This document shows, one piece after another, positions 7,648 to 17,087 of a stretch of DNA of 64,000 nt. The stretch lies in the NCBI RefSeq assembly GCF_000332055.1, contig NZ_ALVZ01000227.1, positions 42,306 through 106,305 of the forward strand, in the 5' to 3' direction. Both the position numbers and the translations under genes were made by a program. The notes below the pieces were generated by a model. The model was not told where the DNA came from. It saw nothing but the letters and a program-made list of their open reading frames with translations, and did no database searches. The DNA comes from Xenococcus sp. PCC 7305. GTDB lineage: Bacteria; Cyanobacteriota; Cyanobacteriia; Cyanobacteriales; Xenococcaceae. How positions within the stretch are numbered: position 1 is the stretch's first letter; each line of letters opens with the position of its first letter.

Positions 7648-8870
7648 TTATTTTTTCCGGATGCTTCGATACAACGGACAAATATTTCCACTCCCATAGC
7701 AAGTACCGTTTCATCAAAATCAAAACGGGGATGATGATGGGGAAAAGCTAAGCCCTTCTCCGGATTAGCCGAACCCAAAAAGAAATAACATCCCGGGATT
7801 TTTTGCAAAAAGAAAGACATATCTTCTCCTCCCATAGTCTGGCATTCAGGAACCACTCCCATCGGCGTTTCCAAAACTTCCTCGGCAACAGAACGTACTA
7901 ATTCTGCCATTCGAGGATCGTTAACTGTAGCGGGATATAACTGCTGATAATCTAGGTCATATCGGGCACCATGACTGTCACAAATCCCAGAAATAATGCT
8001 TTCAATTCTTTGGGGAATAATCGATTCTAGAAGAGGATTGAAGTAACGAACTGTACCACTTAAAAAAGCACTATCTGCAATCACATTGAAAGAAGAACCC
8101 GCATGAAATTCACCGATGGTAACTACCGCTGAATCAAGAGGATTGATATTACGCGAGACAATAGTTTGCAAAGCACTAACAATTTGAGATGCTACCACAA
8201 TCGAGTCCACAGTCTGATCAGGCATCGCACCATGACCGCCGCGTCCGATGATCTTCAAGCTAAAACGTTCGGATGCTGCCATGAGGGCACCACTGCGTAC
8301 GCCCACGGTACCTAAAGGGAGATTATTCCATAAATGCAACCCAATAATTTGTTCGACATCAGGATTTTCTAGTACTCCCGACTCGATCATCGGCTTGGCT
8401 CCTCCTGGTCCTTCTTCTGCGGGTTGAAAAATGATTTTGACGGTGCCGTGGAGTTCTTCTCGATTTTGAGCAAGATAATAAGCTGTTCCTAATGCGATCG
8501 CCGTATGTCCATCATGACCGCAAGCATGCATTTTGCCATCATGTTGAGAGCGATAGGGGACTTCATTGGCCTCTTGAATCGGTAAAGCGTCGATATCAGC
8601 ACGAATTGCCTGAACTTTGCCTGGTTTTCCACCTTCAATCAGAGCCACAATTCCCGTTTTAGCAATGCCTGTTTGATGGGGAATTGACCATTCTCGCAAC
8701 TTTTTTGCGATGAATTCGGCGGTGATTTCTTCTTTAAAACCTAATTCGGGTCTTTTATGAATACTGCGTCGCCAATTTACCAAATTGGGTTGTAGTTCTT
8801 TGATTTGAGGGCGAATATTATCCAAATTAAGGGAATTAGGCAAATTTGGGGAATTAATAGCAAAAGTCAT
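7644..8870 (-). CDS. M20-family amidohydrolase (IAA-amino-acid hydrolase/N-acyl-amino-acid amidohydrolase type)
   Basis: 408 residues, typical length for M20D metallopeptidases. Di-metal ligands are visible in MHACGHDGHTA (115-125, C117 and H119) and FQPAEEGPGGA (148-158, E152-E153), with the lid/dimerisation domain in between and HHHPRFDFDE near the C terminus completing the site. The family releases amino acids from N-acyl or N-aryl conjugates in the cytosol; cyanobacterial members are generally annotated as N-acyl-L-amino acid amidohydrolases, and the substrate here is unknown. It is a single gene, convergent with the MscS gene and divergent from glnB with a 167-bp shared upstream region. 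Confidence 0.9.
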   Translation of the reverse strand: MTFAINSPNLPNSLNLDNIRPQIKELQPNLVNWRRSIHKRPELGFKEEITAEFIAKKLREWSIPHQTGIAKTGIVALIEGGKPGKVQAIRADIDALPIQEANEVPYRSQHDGKMHACGHDGHTAIALGTAYYLAQNREELHGTVKIIFQPAEEGPGGAKPMIESGVLENPDVEQIIGLHLWNNLPLGTVGVRSGALMAASERFSLKIIGRGGHGAMPDQTVDSIVVASQIVSALQTIVSRNINPLDSAVVTIGEFHAGSSFNVIADSAFLSGTVRYFNPLLESIIPQRIESIISGICDSHGARYDLDYQQLYPATVNDPRMAELVRSVAEEVLETPMGVVPECQTMGGEDMSFFLQKIPGCYFFLGSANPEKGLAFPHHHPRFDFDETVLAMGVEIFVRCIEASGKNN

Positions 8871-8974
8871 TTTACGCTCTATATTAGATTAGTTGTTTTA
8901 ATATTAGTTCTTAGTTTTTTAGTTTTTAGGTTAGATTTATAAAGATTTTTCGTTCAATTCAATACTTTCTTAGG

Positions 8975-9029
8975 TTGTAACCTCACAATATAATCTAAGA
9001 TTACAATAACAAAACTCATAAATGAGGAG
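8975..9029 (+). promoter_or_regulatory. glnB promoter region and ribosome-binding site
   Basis: A perfect TATAAT (-10) lies at 8989-8994. It is bracketed by TTGTAA (8975-8980) and TTACAA (9001-9006), an inverted repeat 20 bp apart. AGGAG at 9025-9029 is eight bases before the TTG start. glnB genes in cyanobacteria are usually NtcA-activated (GTA-N8-TAC); I see GTA at 8977 but no matching TAC, so NtcA control is not shown here. Confidence 0.5.
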
Positions 9030-9034
9030 ATTGA

Positions 9035-9376
<342 letters not shown>

Positions 9377-9408
9377 CTTCTCAACCAAATCAATTAATTC
9401 ATCACTAA

Positions 9409-9448
9409 GAATGGGGGATCTGTTTTGCTATCTCCTCATTCTTTTTTT
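9409..9448 (+). terminator. Intrinsic terminator of glnB
   Basis: GAATGGGGGAT (9409-9419) pairs with ATCTCCTCATTC (9430-9441) with minor mismatch, followed by seven T (9442-9448). It lies 32 bp after the glnB stop; the opposite strand carries A-rich sequence, so it may also serve the convergent clpB weakly. Confidence 0.75.
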
Positions 9449-9468
9449 GTGATGACGACTCATGGGGA

Positions 9469-12150
9469 TTAAGGAGAAATCACCGTCACCTCCTTGACTT
9501 CAATGGCAGGTTTATTTTCTTTCTGGGCTGCTTCTTGAGCAAAAACCAACTTATTATCAATACAGTCAACCAAAATTTCGTCTCCTTCGGCAAAACTATT
9601 ATCGAGAATTTTCGTCGCAATGGGATTTTCTAACTCCCGTTGAATAGCTCTTTTTAAAGGACGAGCCCCGAAAGCAGGATCATAACCAACTTCCACTATT
9701 CTATCTAAGGCTGAATCCGATAATTTAATCGCAATTTTCTGCTCTGCCAGTAGATTCTCAATTCTCTTGATTTGAATGGTGACAATATCGCGTAATTGTT
9801 CTCGTTTCAAGGAATGGAAAATAATCAGATCATCAATTCTGTTTACAAATTCAGGACGGAAATGCTTTCTTAGAGCCTGGGTCACTCGTTTTTCCACTTC
9901 TTCATATTTGGTGTCATTCTCGCCCGAAATATTGAGGATATGCTCACTGCCCACATTACTTGTCATCACAATAATTGTGTTGCGAAAATCGACAACTCGT
10001 CCTTGAGAATCAGTAATTCTGCCATCATCTAGAACTTGTAGCAAAATATTAAACACATCTTTGTGAGCTTTTTCTACTTCGTCCAGCAATACCACCGAAT
10101 AGGGACGACGGCGTACCGCTTCTGATAATTGACCGCCCTCTTCGTAACCAACATATCCAGGAGGGGCTCCCACCAGACGGGAAACAGCATGTTTCTCCAT
10201 ATACTCGGACATATCAATGCGAATCATTGCCTCTTCACTATCAAATAAAAAGGCCGCGAGAGCTCTAGCTAATTCTGTTTTGCCGACCCCAGTAGGCCCC
10301 ATGAATAAAAATGAACCGATTGGTCTTCCCGGGTCTTTCATGCCCGCTCTGGCACGACGAATCGCAGCGGAAACTACAGCGACCGCTTCTTCTTGCCCAA
10401 TCACTCGATGGTGTAAATGGCCTTCTAACTGAAGTAATTTTTGTTTTTCTGATTCTAAAAGACGGTTGACGGGTACACCGGTCCAATTAGCGACGATTTC
10501 AGCAATGTCAGCTTCGGTTACTTCTTCTCTGAGGAGGGCAGTATCTTGAGATTGGAGTTCAATAAGTTTAGTTTCTTTGGTTTCTAAACTTCTTTGCAGG
10601 GTTTCAAGTTTTCCATATTTCAACTGAGCTGCTTTTTCAAGATCATAAGCTCTTTCTGCTTGCTCTACTTGGAGGCGTAACTTTTCTTCTTCTTCTTTTA
10701 GGGAGTTGATTTCATCTAATAATTCTTTTTCCGATGTCCATTGAGAAGAAAGTTCCTGTTGTTTGCCTTTTAGTTTCTCCATTTCGGCTTGAATTTTTTG
10801 TAACCGTTCCTTGGAGGCGCGATCCACCGTCAGCATTCCAGGACGCTGACTTTCTCCTTCTAAAGAAAGTTTTTCCATTTGCAACTGCATGACTCGGCGA
10901 TCAATGTCTTCTAGTTCTACGGGTTTCGATGTGATCTCCATTTTGAGTTTTGCGGCAGCTTCATCTACAAGGTCGATCGCCTTATCTGGCAAAAATCTTT
11001 CGGTAATATAACGATCTGAGAGAGTTGCCGCGGCGACTAGGGCAGAATCGGTAATTTTGACTCCGTGATGTACTTCGTAACGTTCTTTGAGTCCTCGTAA
11101 AATTGAGATCGTATCTTCCACTGTGGGTTGCTTAACGTAAACTTGCTGGAAACGTCTTTCTAAGGCAGGATCTTTTTCAATATGTTTACGATATTCATCT
11201 AGGGTTGTGGCCCCAATACAACGCAATTCTCCCCGAGCTAGCATTGGTTTGAGGAGATTCCCGGCGTCCATCGCACCGCCTTCGCGAGAGCCTGCTCCGA
11301 CAACAGTATGAACTTCGTCGATGAAGAGTACAATTTGCCCGCCTGACTCGGTTACTTCCTTAAGGACATTGCGCAGGCGATCTTCAAATTCACCTCGATA
11401 TTTGGCCCCAGCGATCAGGCTGCCCATATCAAGACAAATTAACTGGCGGTTTTTTAGGGATTCAGGAACATCCCCATTAACAATGCGTTGGGCTAATCCT
11501 TCTGCGATCGCGGTTTTACCGACACCAGGCTCTCCAATCAATACCGGATTATTCTTTTGACGGCGGGAAAGTACCTGAATGACCCTTCTGATTTCTTCAT
11601 CTCTACCAATTACAGGGTCTAACATGCCGGAGCGAGCTGCCTCTGTGAGATCTCTGCCGTATTTCTCTAAGGACTGATATTGTTCTTCTTGGTTTTGTTC
11701 GGTTACTTTTTGTGTACCGCGAATCGATTTAATTGTTGTTTCTAAATTTTGCGGTTCAATATTCAAAGTTCGCAAAGTGCGTTTGCCAATGCGCGCATCT
11801 TCTGAAAATGCTACTAAAATATGGCCGACAGAGATATATTTATCTTCCCAACTTTTACGACAAGATTCTGCTCGATCGAGCATTTTGTCTAAACCCTGAC
11901 CAAGATATAGTTGGGAGCCGCCAATTTTGGGTTGTCGATGGGTGAATATTTCTATTTGCTTCTTGAGGCGCGCAACTTCGACATTAGACTTCTCTAGGAT
12001 AGTATTGGCTAGTCCTTCTTGTTCTAGCAAAGCCAAAATGAGATGTTCTACTTCTAAATTCTGATTTTGAAATTGTTTAGCTATTTCCTGAGACTGAACA
12101 ATCGCATTCCAAGCTTGCTCTGTAAATTTACTAGAATCGGTAGGCTGCAT
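9469..12150 (-). CDS. clpB: ATP-dependent disaggregase chaperone ClpB
   Basis: 893 residues with the full ClpB order: N-terminal double-Clp domain (1-150), NBD1 with Walker A GEPGVGKT near 206-213, the ClpB/Hsp104-specific coiled-coil middle domain (about 410-530), and NBD2 with GPTGVGKT near 617-624, [20 protein letters not shown] and NIL-sensor regions. It lacks the ClpP-binding IGF loop, separating it from ClpA/ClpC. Working as a hexamer with DnaK it rescues aggregated proteins. Cyanobacteria commonly carry two paralogues, a heat-inducible ClpB1 and an essential ClpB2; the sequence cannot be assigned to either by eye. No CIRCE element was seen upstream. The C-terminal tail ([16 protein letters not shown]) is variable. 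Confidence 0.95.
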   Translation of the reverse strand: MQPTDSSKFTEQAWNAIVQSQEIAKQFQNQNLEVEHLILALLEQEGLANTILEKSNVEVARLKKQIEIFTHRQPKIGGSQLYLGQGLDKMLDRAESCRKSWEDKYISVGHILVAFSEDARIGKRTLRTLNIEPQNLETTIKSIRGTQKVTEQNQEEQYQSLEKYGRDLTEAARSGMLDPVIGRDEEIRRVIQVLSRRQKNNPVLIGEPGVGKTAIAEGLAQRIVNGDVPESLKNRQLICLDMGSLIAGAKYRGEFEDRLRNVLKEVTESGGQIVLFIDEVHTVVGAGSREGGAMDAGNLLKPMLARGELRCIGATTLDEYRKHIEKDPALERRFQQVYVKQPTVEDTISILRGLKERYEVHHGVKITDSALVAAATLSDRYITERFLPDKAIDLVDEAAAKLKMEITSKPVELEDIDRRVMQLQMEKLSLEGESQRPGMLTVDRASKERLQKIQAEMEKLKGKQQELSSQWTSEKELLDEINSLKEEEEKLRLQVEQAERAYDLEKAAQLKYGKLETLQRSLETKETKLIELQSQDTALLREEVTEADIAEIVANWTGVPVNRLLESEKQKLLQLEGHLHHRVIGQEEAVAVVSAAIRRARAGMKDPGRPIGSFLFMGPTGVGKTELARALAAFLFDSEEAMIRIDMSEYMEKHAVSRLVGAPPGYVGYEEGGQLSEAVRRRPYSVVLLDEVEKAHKDVFNILLQVLDDGRITDSQGRVVDFRNTIIVMTSNVGSEHILNISGENDTKYEEVEKRVTQALRKHFRPEFVNRIDDLIIFHSLKREQLRDIVTIQIKRIENLLAEQKIAIKLSDSALDRIVEVGYDPAFGARPLKRAIQRELENPIATKILDNSFAEGDEILVDCIDNKLVFAQEAAQKENKPAIEVKEVTVISP

Positions 12151-12254
12151 ACTAAAAGTTATACTATAAGGAGATTATTCTTATAAAATCTGTTTTAGTC
12201 GTAAGTATAGCAAGGTTGTGGTGTTTCCGTGAATGCACAGAGTTAGCGTTAGAC

Positions 12255-12294
12255 GAAGGCAGAAGGCAGAGGGCAGAGGGCAGAGGGCAGAAGG
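12255..12294. repeat. GGCAGAR heptamer array (purine-rich on +)
   Basis: About five GGCAGAA/GGCAGAG units between the starts-side of clpB and the DUF2993 stop. It is the left member of an inverted pair with the array at 14956-14992. A 62-codon open frame across it on the minus strand is dismissed as repeat-derived. Confidence 0.85.
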
Positions 12295-12365
12295 TTTTTT
12301 TATTTGGCTTGAGAGAGTTTGTCTCCATAAGTGAAGAACCATAAAAATTTCTGGCAATAGAGCTA

Positions 12366-13061
12366 TCACGGAAATATGGTGATTTCGGCTGAAGCGAATA
12401 ACTTATTCTGAGAGATGGCTAGGTTTGCGATCGCGACCCCCTCGCCCAAGTCAATTTTCAATGGCTGTAATTTTTCGCTGCTTAGTTCGGGAATCCCTTG
12501 GATATCTAATGGCGTAAAAACTAAAGTTTGCGGGTCAGATAAATGTAAATCTGTAGTGATTTTGAGCTCTATATCTTTTCCTTGTTTGTTTTCGAGATTT
12601 CCCGCCATGATTATCACATTGTCTTGCAAGGCAATTTGCTGCCAGGTAATAGCAGAGTCATCTGGCAAATTTCCCTGGGAAACTGTGACTTGTTGTGAGC
12701 GCAAATCCCGCCAAAAATCAGCTAAACCACTCAAAAACAAATCGGATGCTAGAGAAGATTGTAAATCCGAGGCTGTCAACAAAGCTTGAACATTGACAAT
12801 TATCGGCTCCAATAACTTGAGGGGTTTTCTCTCTAAAATTTCTGGAAGATTCAACAGAATATTATTTCCCGTGACCTCTAGTTGCCGTAAATAGATACCT
12901 TGATAAACAGCAGCATTTGCCGCAATAAGTACCTGGGGTAGTTCCCCGCTCAGAATTTGTCGATCTTTGGCTTTGATTTTGACTTTTAAGTTTTTAACTT
13001 GCTCAACCTGCGATCGCAAGTATATTTTAACGGCACTAGCCAGTAATTTATCAATAATCAT
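12366..13061 (-). CDS. DUF2993 (LmeA-like) cyanobacterial protein
   Basis: 231 residues recognised as DUF2993, a family that in Mycobacterium includes the lipid-binding lipoprotein LmeA. The N terminus (IDKLLASAVKIYLRSQV...VKIKAKDRQILSGELPQVLIAA) and the YQGIYLRQLEVTG block are typical. Cyanobacterial members lack a signal peptide or transmembrane helix, as here, and their role is unknown; a phospholipid-binding or membrane-associated beta-rich fold is inferred from the family. It lies 216 bp from clpB, with a heptamer array between, and is divergent from the pseudouridine synthase gene with 166 bp between starts. Confidence 0.8.
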   Translation of the reverse strand: MIIDKLLASAVKIYLRSQVEQVKNLKVKIKAKDRQILSGELPQVLIAANAAVYQGIYLRQLEVTGNNILLNLPEILERKPLKLLEPIIVNVQALLTASDLQSSLASDLFLSGLADFWRDLRSQQVTVSQGNLPDDSAITWQQIALQDNVIIMAGNLENKQGKDIELKITTDLHLSDPQTLVFTPLDIQGIPELSSEKLQPLKIDLGEGVAIANLAISQNKLFASAEITIFP

Positions 13062-13227
13062 TTATATGATGAAATCCGATCCTAATTGATTATGACCTAC
13101 TAAGACTGACACCCAGTTGCTATTCTTATGTAATTTTGGGGAACTCTAGCAAATGATTCTTCGCGATTATTGAGAAATTGTAGTTTTGCAATAATGATGG
13201 TTACTGATATCAACAGGAGAATCGTTC

Positions 13228-14052
13228 GTGGCAGAAAGAGTACAAAAAATCCTGTCTCAATGGGGTATTGCCTCACGGCGGAAAGCAGAACAAATGATTA
13301 GAGACGGGAGGGTCAAAGTTAATGATCGTATCGCCAAATTAGGAGACAAAATAGATTTGGCAGTGGATAATTTAGAAGTTGATCACAAAAAAATCCAATT
13401 GCAGGATCGTCCAGAGAAAATATACCTTTTGGTTAACAAACCTTTGGGAGTCGTTTCGACTTGTTACGATCCGCAACAACGTAGTACCATACTTGATTTA
13501 CTCCCTGCTAAACTTAAGGAGGGGCAAGGAATTCATCCTGTGGGCAGGCTGGATGTTGAGTCTACTGGTGCATTGCTTCTCACCAATGATGGCAGTTTAA
13601 CTCTCAAATTAACTCATCCTCGCTATCACTTACCCAAAACCTATCGTGTTTATTTACAGGGTTCTCCTACGGATAAGGATTTGCAACGCTGGCGCAACGG
13701 AGTGACGCTTTTTGGTCGTAAAACTCTGCCTGCAAAAATAACTGTGATCAAGAAAGAGCGAGAGAAGACTTTATTAGAAATTGTCCTGATTGAAGGTAGA
13801 AACCGACAAATTAGACTAATTGCTGAGAGATTAGGTTTTCCTGTCATTAGCTTGCATCGGGTATCTATCGGCTCAGTCACTTTAAAAAGTGTTGAGAAAG
13901 GTAATTTGCCAACTGGGGAATATCGATATTTAAGTAAAACAGAGGTTGATTTTTTAAAAACCAACCGTAACCAAAAAAATAATAATTTAGCTGCATCTAA
14001 GAGGAGCGCAGTTCATGAAAGATCATCAAAAAAATCATTTAAAAAATCATAA
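13228..14052 (+). CDS. rluB: RsuA/RluB-family rRNA pseudouridine synthase
   Basis: 274 residues starting at GTG 13228 (GGAGA at 13217-13221 upstream). An S4 RNA-binding domain (residues 3-50) is followed by the catalytic domain with GRLDVESTGALLLTNDG; D109 is the nucleophile that isomerises uridine. RNRQIR near 188-193 is the conserved C-terminal motif. Members modify a single uridine in 23S (RluB, RluE, RluF) or 16S rRNA (RsuA); the exact site cannot be told from sequence. The C terminus extends into a Lys/Ser/Asn-rich tail that overlaps the next gene by 38 bp, pointing to translational coupling with the RodZ-like gene. Confidence 0.9.
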   Translation: MAERVQKILSQWGIASRRKAEQMIRDGRVKVNDRIAKLGDKIDLAVDNLEVDHKKIQLQDRPEKIYLLVNKPLGVVSTCYDPQQRSTILDLLPAKLKEGQGIHPVGRLDVESTGALLLTNDGSLTLKLTHPRYHLPKTYRVYLQGSPTDKDLQRWRNGVTLFGRKTLPAKITVIKKEREKTLLEIVLIEGRNRQIRLIAERLGFPVISLHRVSIGSVTLKSVEKGNLPTGEYRYLSKTEVDFLKTNRNQKNNNLAASKRSAVHERSSKKSFKKS

Positions 14053-14863
14053 AAATCAAGCTTTTGCCATGGCAGAAAATTCACAGGTTTTGCAACGTCA
14101 AAAGTTACAAGAGATTGGGGCGAATTTATTGAGCGTGCGTACCGAGAAAGGTATCTCACTAGATGATATTGTCACCAAAACTCAGATTACTAAGCGGGTC
14201 TTAGTCGCGATCGAGCAGGGTCACTTGGAAGATCTGCCGGAACCTTTTTATACCAAAGCATTAATTAAAAAATATGCCAATGCTCTTGGTATGTCAGCTG
14301 TTCCAGACTATACAGTGGTTGATCTAGAACCAACAACTATTCCGGCTCAAGCCCGCAAGAAATTTAACATCAAAAAATATCTTCCTAAATGGCAATTCCC
14401 TAAATGGCAATTGCGATCACAACATCTCTATTTACTCTATCTGCTTCTTGTCGGCATTGCTGTCAAAGGAATTGCGACAGTGGTAGACAATCCTAGTAGA
14501 ACAGAAAACCCCATTTTATTTACAGAAACTGATCTTTCCCAAACTACTTCGACCTCGATTTCTAATGCCCCGTCGAAAAATTCTGCTTCTAAACTAGTCA
14601 CACAATCGAATACCACAGTTTTTGATTCGGTGGTTGTGGATGTAAATGTCAAAGAACGTTGTTGGTTGAAAGTGATAGTAGATGAGGAAGTAGAGTTTGA
14701 AGGGATTTTGCTCAAAGGCACAAATCGCAGTTGGACTGGTAAAGAAAAAATTACTATTGTTGCTGGTAATGCTGGAGGAGTGGTTGTAACTTACAACAAA
14801 GGCCAAGGTCAAATCTTAGGCGAGCCGGGAGAAGTTGAAGAAGTCACTTATACTTTGAATTAA
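14015..14863 (+). CDS. RodZ-like membrane protein with Xre-type HTH and DUF4115
   Basis: 282 residues: a helix-turn-helix of the RodZ type (about 30-95, GANLLSVRTEKGISLDDI and PEPFYTKALIKKYANALGM), a basic linker with a small WQFPKWQ duplication, one transmembrane helix (about 137-156) and a periplasmic DUF4115 beta domain (about 205-282). RodZ bridges cytoplasmic MreB to the elongasome and influences cell shape; that role is expected but not proven for coccoid or baeocytous cyanobacteria. The start is well supported: GAGGAG at 14001-14006, eight bases before the ATG. A second ATG at 14069 would drop 18 Lys/His-rich residues. The gene overlaps rluB by 38 bp. Confidence 0.85.
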   Translation: MKDHQKNHLKNHKNQAFAMAENSQVLQRQKLQEIGANLLSVRTEKGISLDDIVTKTQITKRVLVAIEQGHLEDLPEPFYTKALIKKYANALGMSAVPDYTVVDLEPTTIPAQARKKFNIKKYLPKWQFPKWQLRSQHLYLLYLLLVGIAVKGIATVVDNPSRTENPILFTETDLSQTTSTSISNAPSKNSASKLVTQSNTTVFDSVVVDVNVKERCWLKVIVDEEVEFEGILLKGTNRSWTGKEKITIVAGNAGGVVVTYNKGQGQILGEPGEVEEVTYTLN

Positions 14864-14921
14864 CGTGAACCCGATGCGTCCCGGAAAGAATCAAGTTGGT
14901 TGTGGCTTAAGGTAAAAGCGG

Positions 14922-15881
14922 TCAGCCCCCGTCCGATGAGCATTGACTAGGATTACTGCCCTCTGCCCTCTGCCCTCTGCCTTCTGCCTTCGAAGTAATC
15001 AAATTCCAAGCCAGTTTCGCAGCTCCTATCATGCCTGCTTGATTACCCAATTCTGCTTTTAAAAGTTTGAGACCTAGGCGGGAAGAAGGGTGAACTCTTC
15101 TATTTATCTCGGCTAAAGTTGCCGGAAAAAAATATTCGGCGCTAGCACTAATGCCGCCACCTAAAATTATGGCTTCAGGGGTTAGAACATAAACTAGACT
15201 GGCAATTCCTGCGGCTAAAGTTTTTCCGTATTGTTGCCAAAAAGCCAAAGATTCGCGATCGCCCTTGGCCGCTAATTGACCCAACTCAAGAGGTTCTCGC
15301 CCTGTCATCCGACGAATTGCCCCAATCGAAGCATATTGCTCTAGAGAACCTTGATTGCCACTATTACAAGGATAGCCTTCTGGATAGAGAGTAACTAAAC
15401 CCAACTCGCCTGCGGCTCCATAACTGCCAGTAAATAGTTTGCCGTTAAGAAAAATTGCGCCGCCAACGCCTGTTCCCAGAGTTAATAAAATAAAATTCTT
15501 AATATCTTTTCCTGCCCCCAACCAAGCTTCTCCGACCGCAGCAGAATTAGCATCATTAGCAAGGGTCACAGGCAAATTCGTCCGCTTTTCTAGCCATTCG
15601 GCCAAGGGAATATCCGTCCAATCAGGTAAATTAATACCCACTCTAGCAATGCGATTTGTGGCATCGGTTGGACCAGGCATGCCGACCCCGATCGCCAAAC
15701 AAGAATATTTATCAGAGAATATTTGAATGGGACTCGCGATCGCATTGACAATCGCTTCCGGGGTCGCAGGTTGCGGCGTTGCCAGATTAATTGATTCGAG
15801 ACAATTCCCATCTGCACGAAAACATCCTAAACTAATGGTCGTGCCCCCAATATCAATACCAATAACTTGCTGTTGACTCAT
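14922..15881 (-). CDS. ROK-family glucokinase
   Basis: 319 residues from the ATG at 15881 (the upstream in-frame extension to 15941 lacks conservation). ATP site GIDIGGTT near the N terminus, sugar site LANDANSAAVGEA, GTGVGGAIF, and the ROK signature GAAGELGLVTL with PCNSGNQGSLEQYAS, where the zinc-site cysteines of classical ROK kinases are reduced to one Cys (the others Ser). This matches cyanobacterial ROK glucokinases, which feed glucose into glycolysis and the oxidative pentose pathway. The last 20 or so residues (SKAEGRGQRAEGSNPSQ...) are not family sequence: they are read from the heptamer array at 14956-14992 and its flank, so the native C terminus has been replaced or extended. Confidence 0.88.
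   Translation of the reverse strand: MSQQQVIGIDIGGTTISLGCFRADGNCLESINLATPQPATPEAIVNAIASPIQIFSDKYSCLAIGVGMPGPTDATNRIARVGINLPDWTDIPLAEWLEKRTNLPVTLANDANSAAVGEAWLGAGKDIKNFILLTLGTGVGGAIFLNGKLFTGSYGAAGELGLVTLYPEGYPCNSGNQGSLEQYASIGAIRRMTGREPLELGQLAAKGDRESLAFWQQYGKTLAAGIASLVYVLTPEAIILGGGISASAEYFFPATLAEINRRVHPSSRLGLKLLKAELGNQAGMIGAAKLAWNLITSKAEGRGQRAEGSNPSQCSSDGG
14956..14992. repeat. GGCAGAR heptamer array (pyrimidine-rich on +) inside the glucokinase 3' end
   Basis: About five CTCTGCC/TTCTGCC units. They are translated as part of the glucokinase C terminus. It is the right member of an inverted pair with 12255-12294, bracketing DUF2993, rluB and the RodZ-like gene. Just left of it, GCGGTCAGCCCC at 14918-14929 resembles one end of the 45-bp palindromic element at 18384-18428 and may be a decayed copy. 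Confidence 0.8.
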
Positions 15882-16005
15882 TTTAAAAATATTTTTATAA
15901 AAATAGGCAATTAATCTGCTCTCAAACTTGAATATAAGCAATTTATGTTTAGTTTTTTAGCAGGTGATAAGATACAAACTAAAAATAAGGATAGATAGAT
16001 TAGTC

Positions 16006-16929
16006 GTGCCAAAGCCAAAAGCAGGCATTATTTACAACGATATTAAACCAACAGCTTGCCAAATTGCCGCGGAAATAGAAGAAATGCTAGTTGCTTGCGG
16101 TTGGAATGTTGCCAAAGCCACAGGTTTAGGCGGTATTTTGCAGTACGCCAGTCCTGAAAGTCCCGTTTGTCACACTAGCATAGAATCTTTAGTCCCTCCT
16201 AATTTTGACAAAGATATAGCTTTTACCCTTGTTTTGGGGGGAGATGGCACTGTCCTCTCTGCCTGTCGCCAAATTGCTCCTCTGAATATCCCATTACTTG
16301 CTATCAACACAGGACATATGGGATTTCTCACCGAAACCTATATTAATCAAATCCCCCAGGCCATTGAACAATTACTAGCTGAAGATTATGAAATTGAAGA
16401 CCGCTCTATGCTAGCTGTTAGAGTATTTCGTGAAGATAGTTTGTTATGGGAAGCTTTATCTTTAAATGAAATGGTTCTGCATCGGGAACCATTGACTAGC
16501 ATGTGTCATTTTGAAATTCAAATTGGTAGACATGCTCCTGTAGATGTTGCTGCCGATGGCATTATAATTTCTACTCCCACAGGCTCAACTGCTTATTCCT
16601 TGAGTTCCGGTGGGCCTGTGGTGACCCCTGAAGTTCCTGTTTTGCAACTGGCCCCAATTTGCCCCCATTCTCTTGCTTCTCGGGCCTTAGTTTTTTCCGA
16701 TACCGAAATTGTCAATGTCTTTCCTGCTACCCAAAATCGTATGGTAATGGTGGTTGATGGTAATGGGGGTTGTTATATTGTGCCAGATGATCGAATAAAT
16801 ATTTCCAAATCCCAATTCAATGCTCGTTTTATTCGTTTGAAATCTCCCGAATTTTTCCGTATTTTGAGAGAAAAATTGGGTTGGGGATTGCCTCATATTG
16901 CTAAGCCAACTTCTGTCGAACTACCCTGA
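16006..16929 (+). CDS. nadK: NAD kinase
   Basis: 307 residues from the GTG at 16006, which gives the family start ([12 protein letters not shown]); the earlier GTG at 15964 would add 14 non-conserved residues. The substrate motif [12 protein letters not shown], the GHMGFLTE block, and [17 protein letters not shown] (here [17 protein letters not shown]) are all present. The enzyme phosphorylates NAD to NADP, supplying the acceptor of photosynthetic electron transport. Cyanobacteria usually have two NAD kinase genes; which paralogue this is cannot be decided. The ribosome-binding site AAGGA (15987-15991) is 14 bases away, rather far. It is followed by an inverted heptamer-array pair and nblR. 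Confidence 0.93.
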   Translation: MPKPKAGIIYNDIKPTACQIAAEIEEMLVACGWNVAKATGLGGILQYASPESPVCHTSIESLVPPNFDKDIAFTLVLGGDGTVLSACRQIAPLNIPLLAINTGHMGFLTETYINQIPQAIEQLLAEDYEIEDRSMLAVRVFREDSLLWEALSLNEMVLHREPLTSMCHFEIQIGRHAPVDVAADGIIISTPTGSTAYSLSSGGPVVTPEVPVLQLAPICPHSLASRALVFSDTEIVNVFPATQNRMVMVVDGNGGCYIVPDDRINISKSQFNARFIRLKSPEFFRILREKLGWGLPHIAKPTSVELP

Positions 16930-16932
16930 GGT

Positions 16933-17085
16933 AAGGGATGAAAGATGAAGGATGAAGGATGAAGGATGAAGGATGAGGAATTTATTCTTTGTTTTGCCCA
17001 TTTCTCCTAAGAATTAGTACTATGTATTTTTTCCCTTCCTCATCCCTTATCCCTTATCCCTTATCCCTTATCCCTCATCCTTTCC
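16933..17085. repeat. Short inverted pair of GGATGAR heptamer arrays between nadK and nblR
   Basis: Left array 16933-16978 is AAGGATGAAGGATG-type (purine-rich); right array 17036-17085 is CTTATCCCTTATCCC-type (pyrimidine-rich). GGATGAGGAA (16970-16979) and TTCCTCATCC (17036-17045) form a perfect 10-bp inner stem around about 56 bp of unique sequence. The right array could be read as an N-terminal extension of NblR. Confidence 0.85.
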
Positions 17086-17087
17086 CC

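Noticed and set aside
8977..8990. NtcA-like GTA at the glnB promoter
   Set aside because: The second half-site (TAC at the N8 spacing) is absent.
12181..12369. 62-codon open frame on the minus strand between clpB and the DUF2993 gene
   Set aside because: It is read through the GGCAGAR heptamer array (repeated LCPLPSAFC-type sequence) and has no ribosome-binding site.
15882..15941. 20-codon N-terminal extension of the glucokinase
   Set aside because: Precedes the ROK start (MSQQQVIGIDIGGTT) and has no conserved sequence.
16989..17087. 33-codon N-terminal extension of NblR
   Set aside because: Encoded by the CTTATCC array (repeated SLIPYPLSLIPHP); the conserved protein starts at 17088 or 17112.
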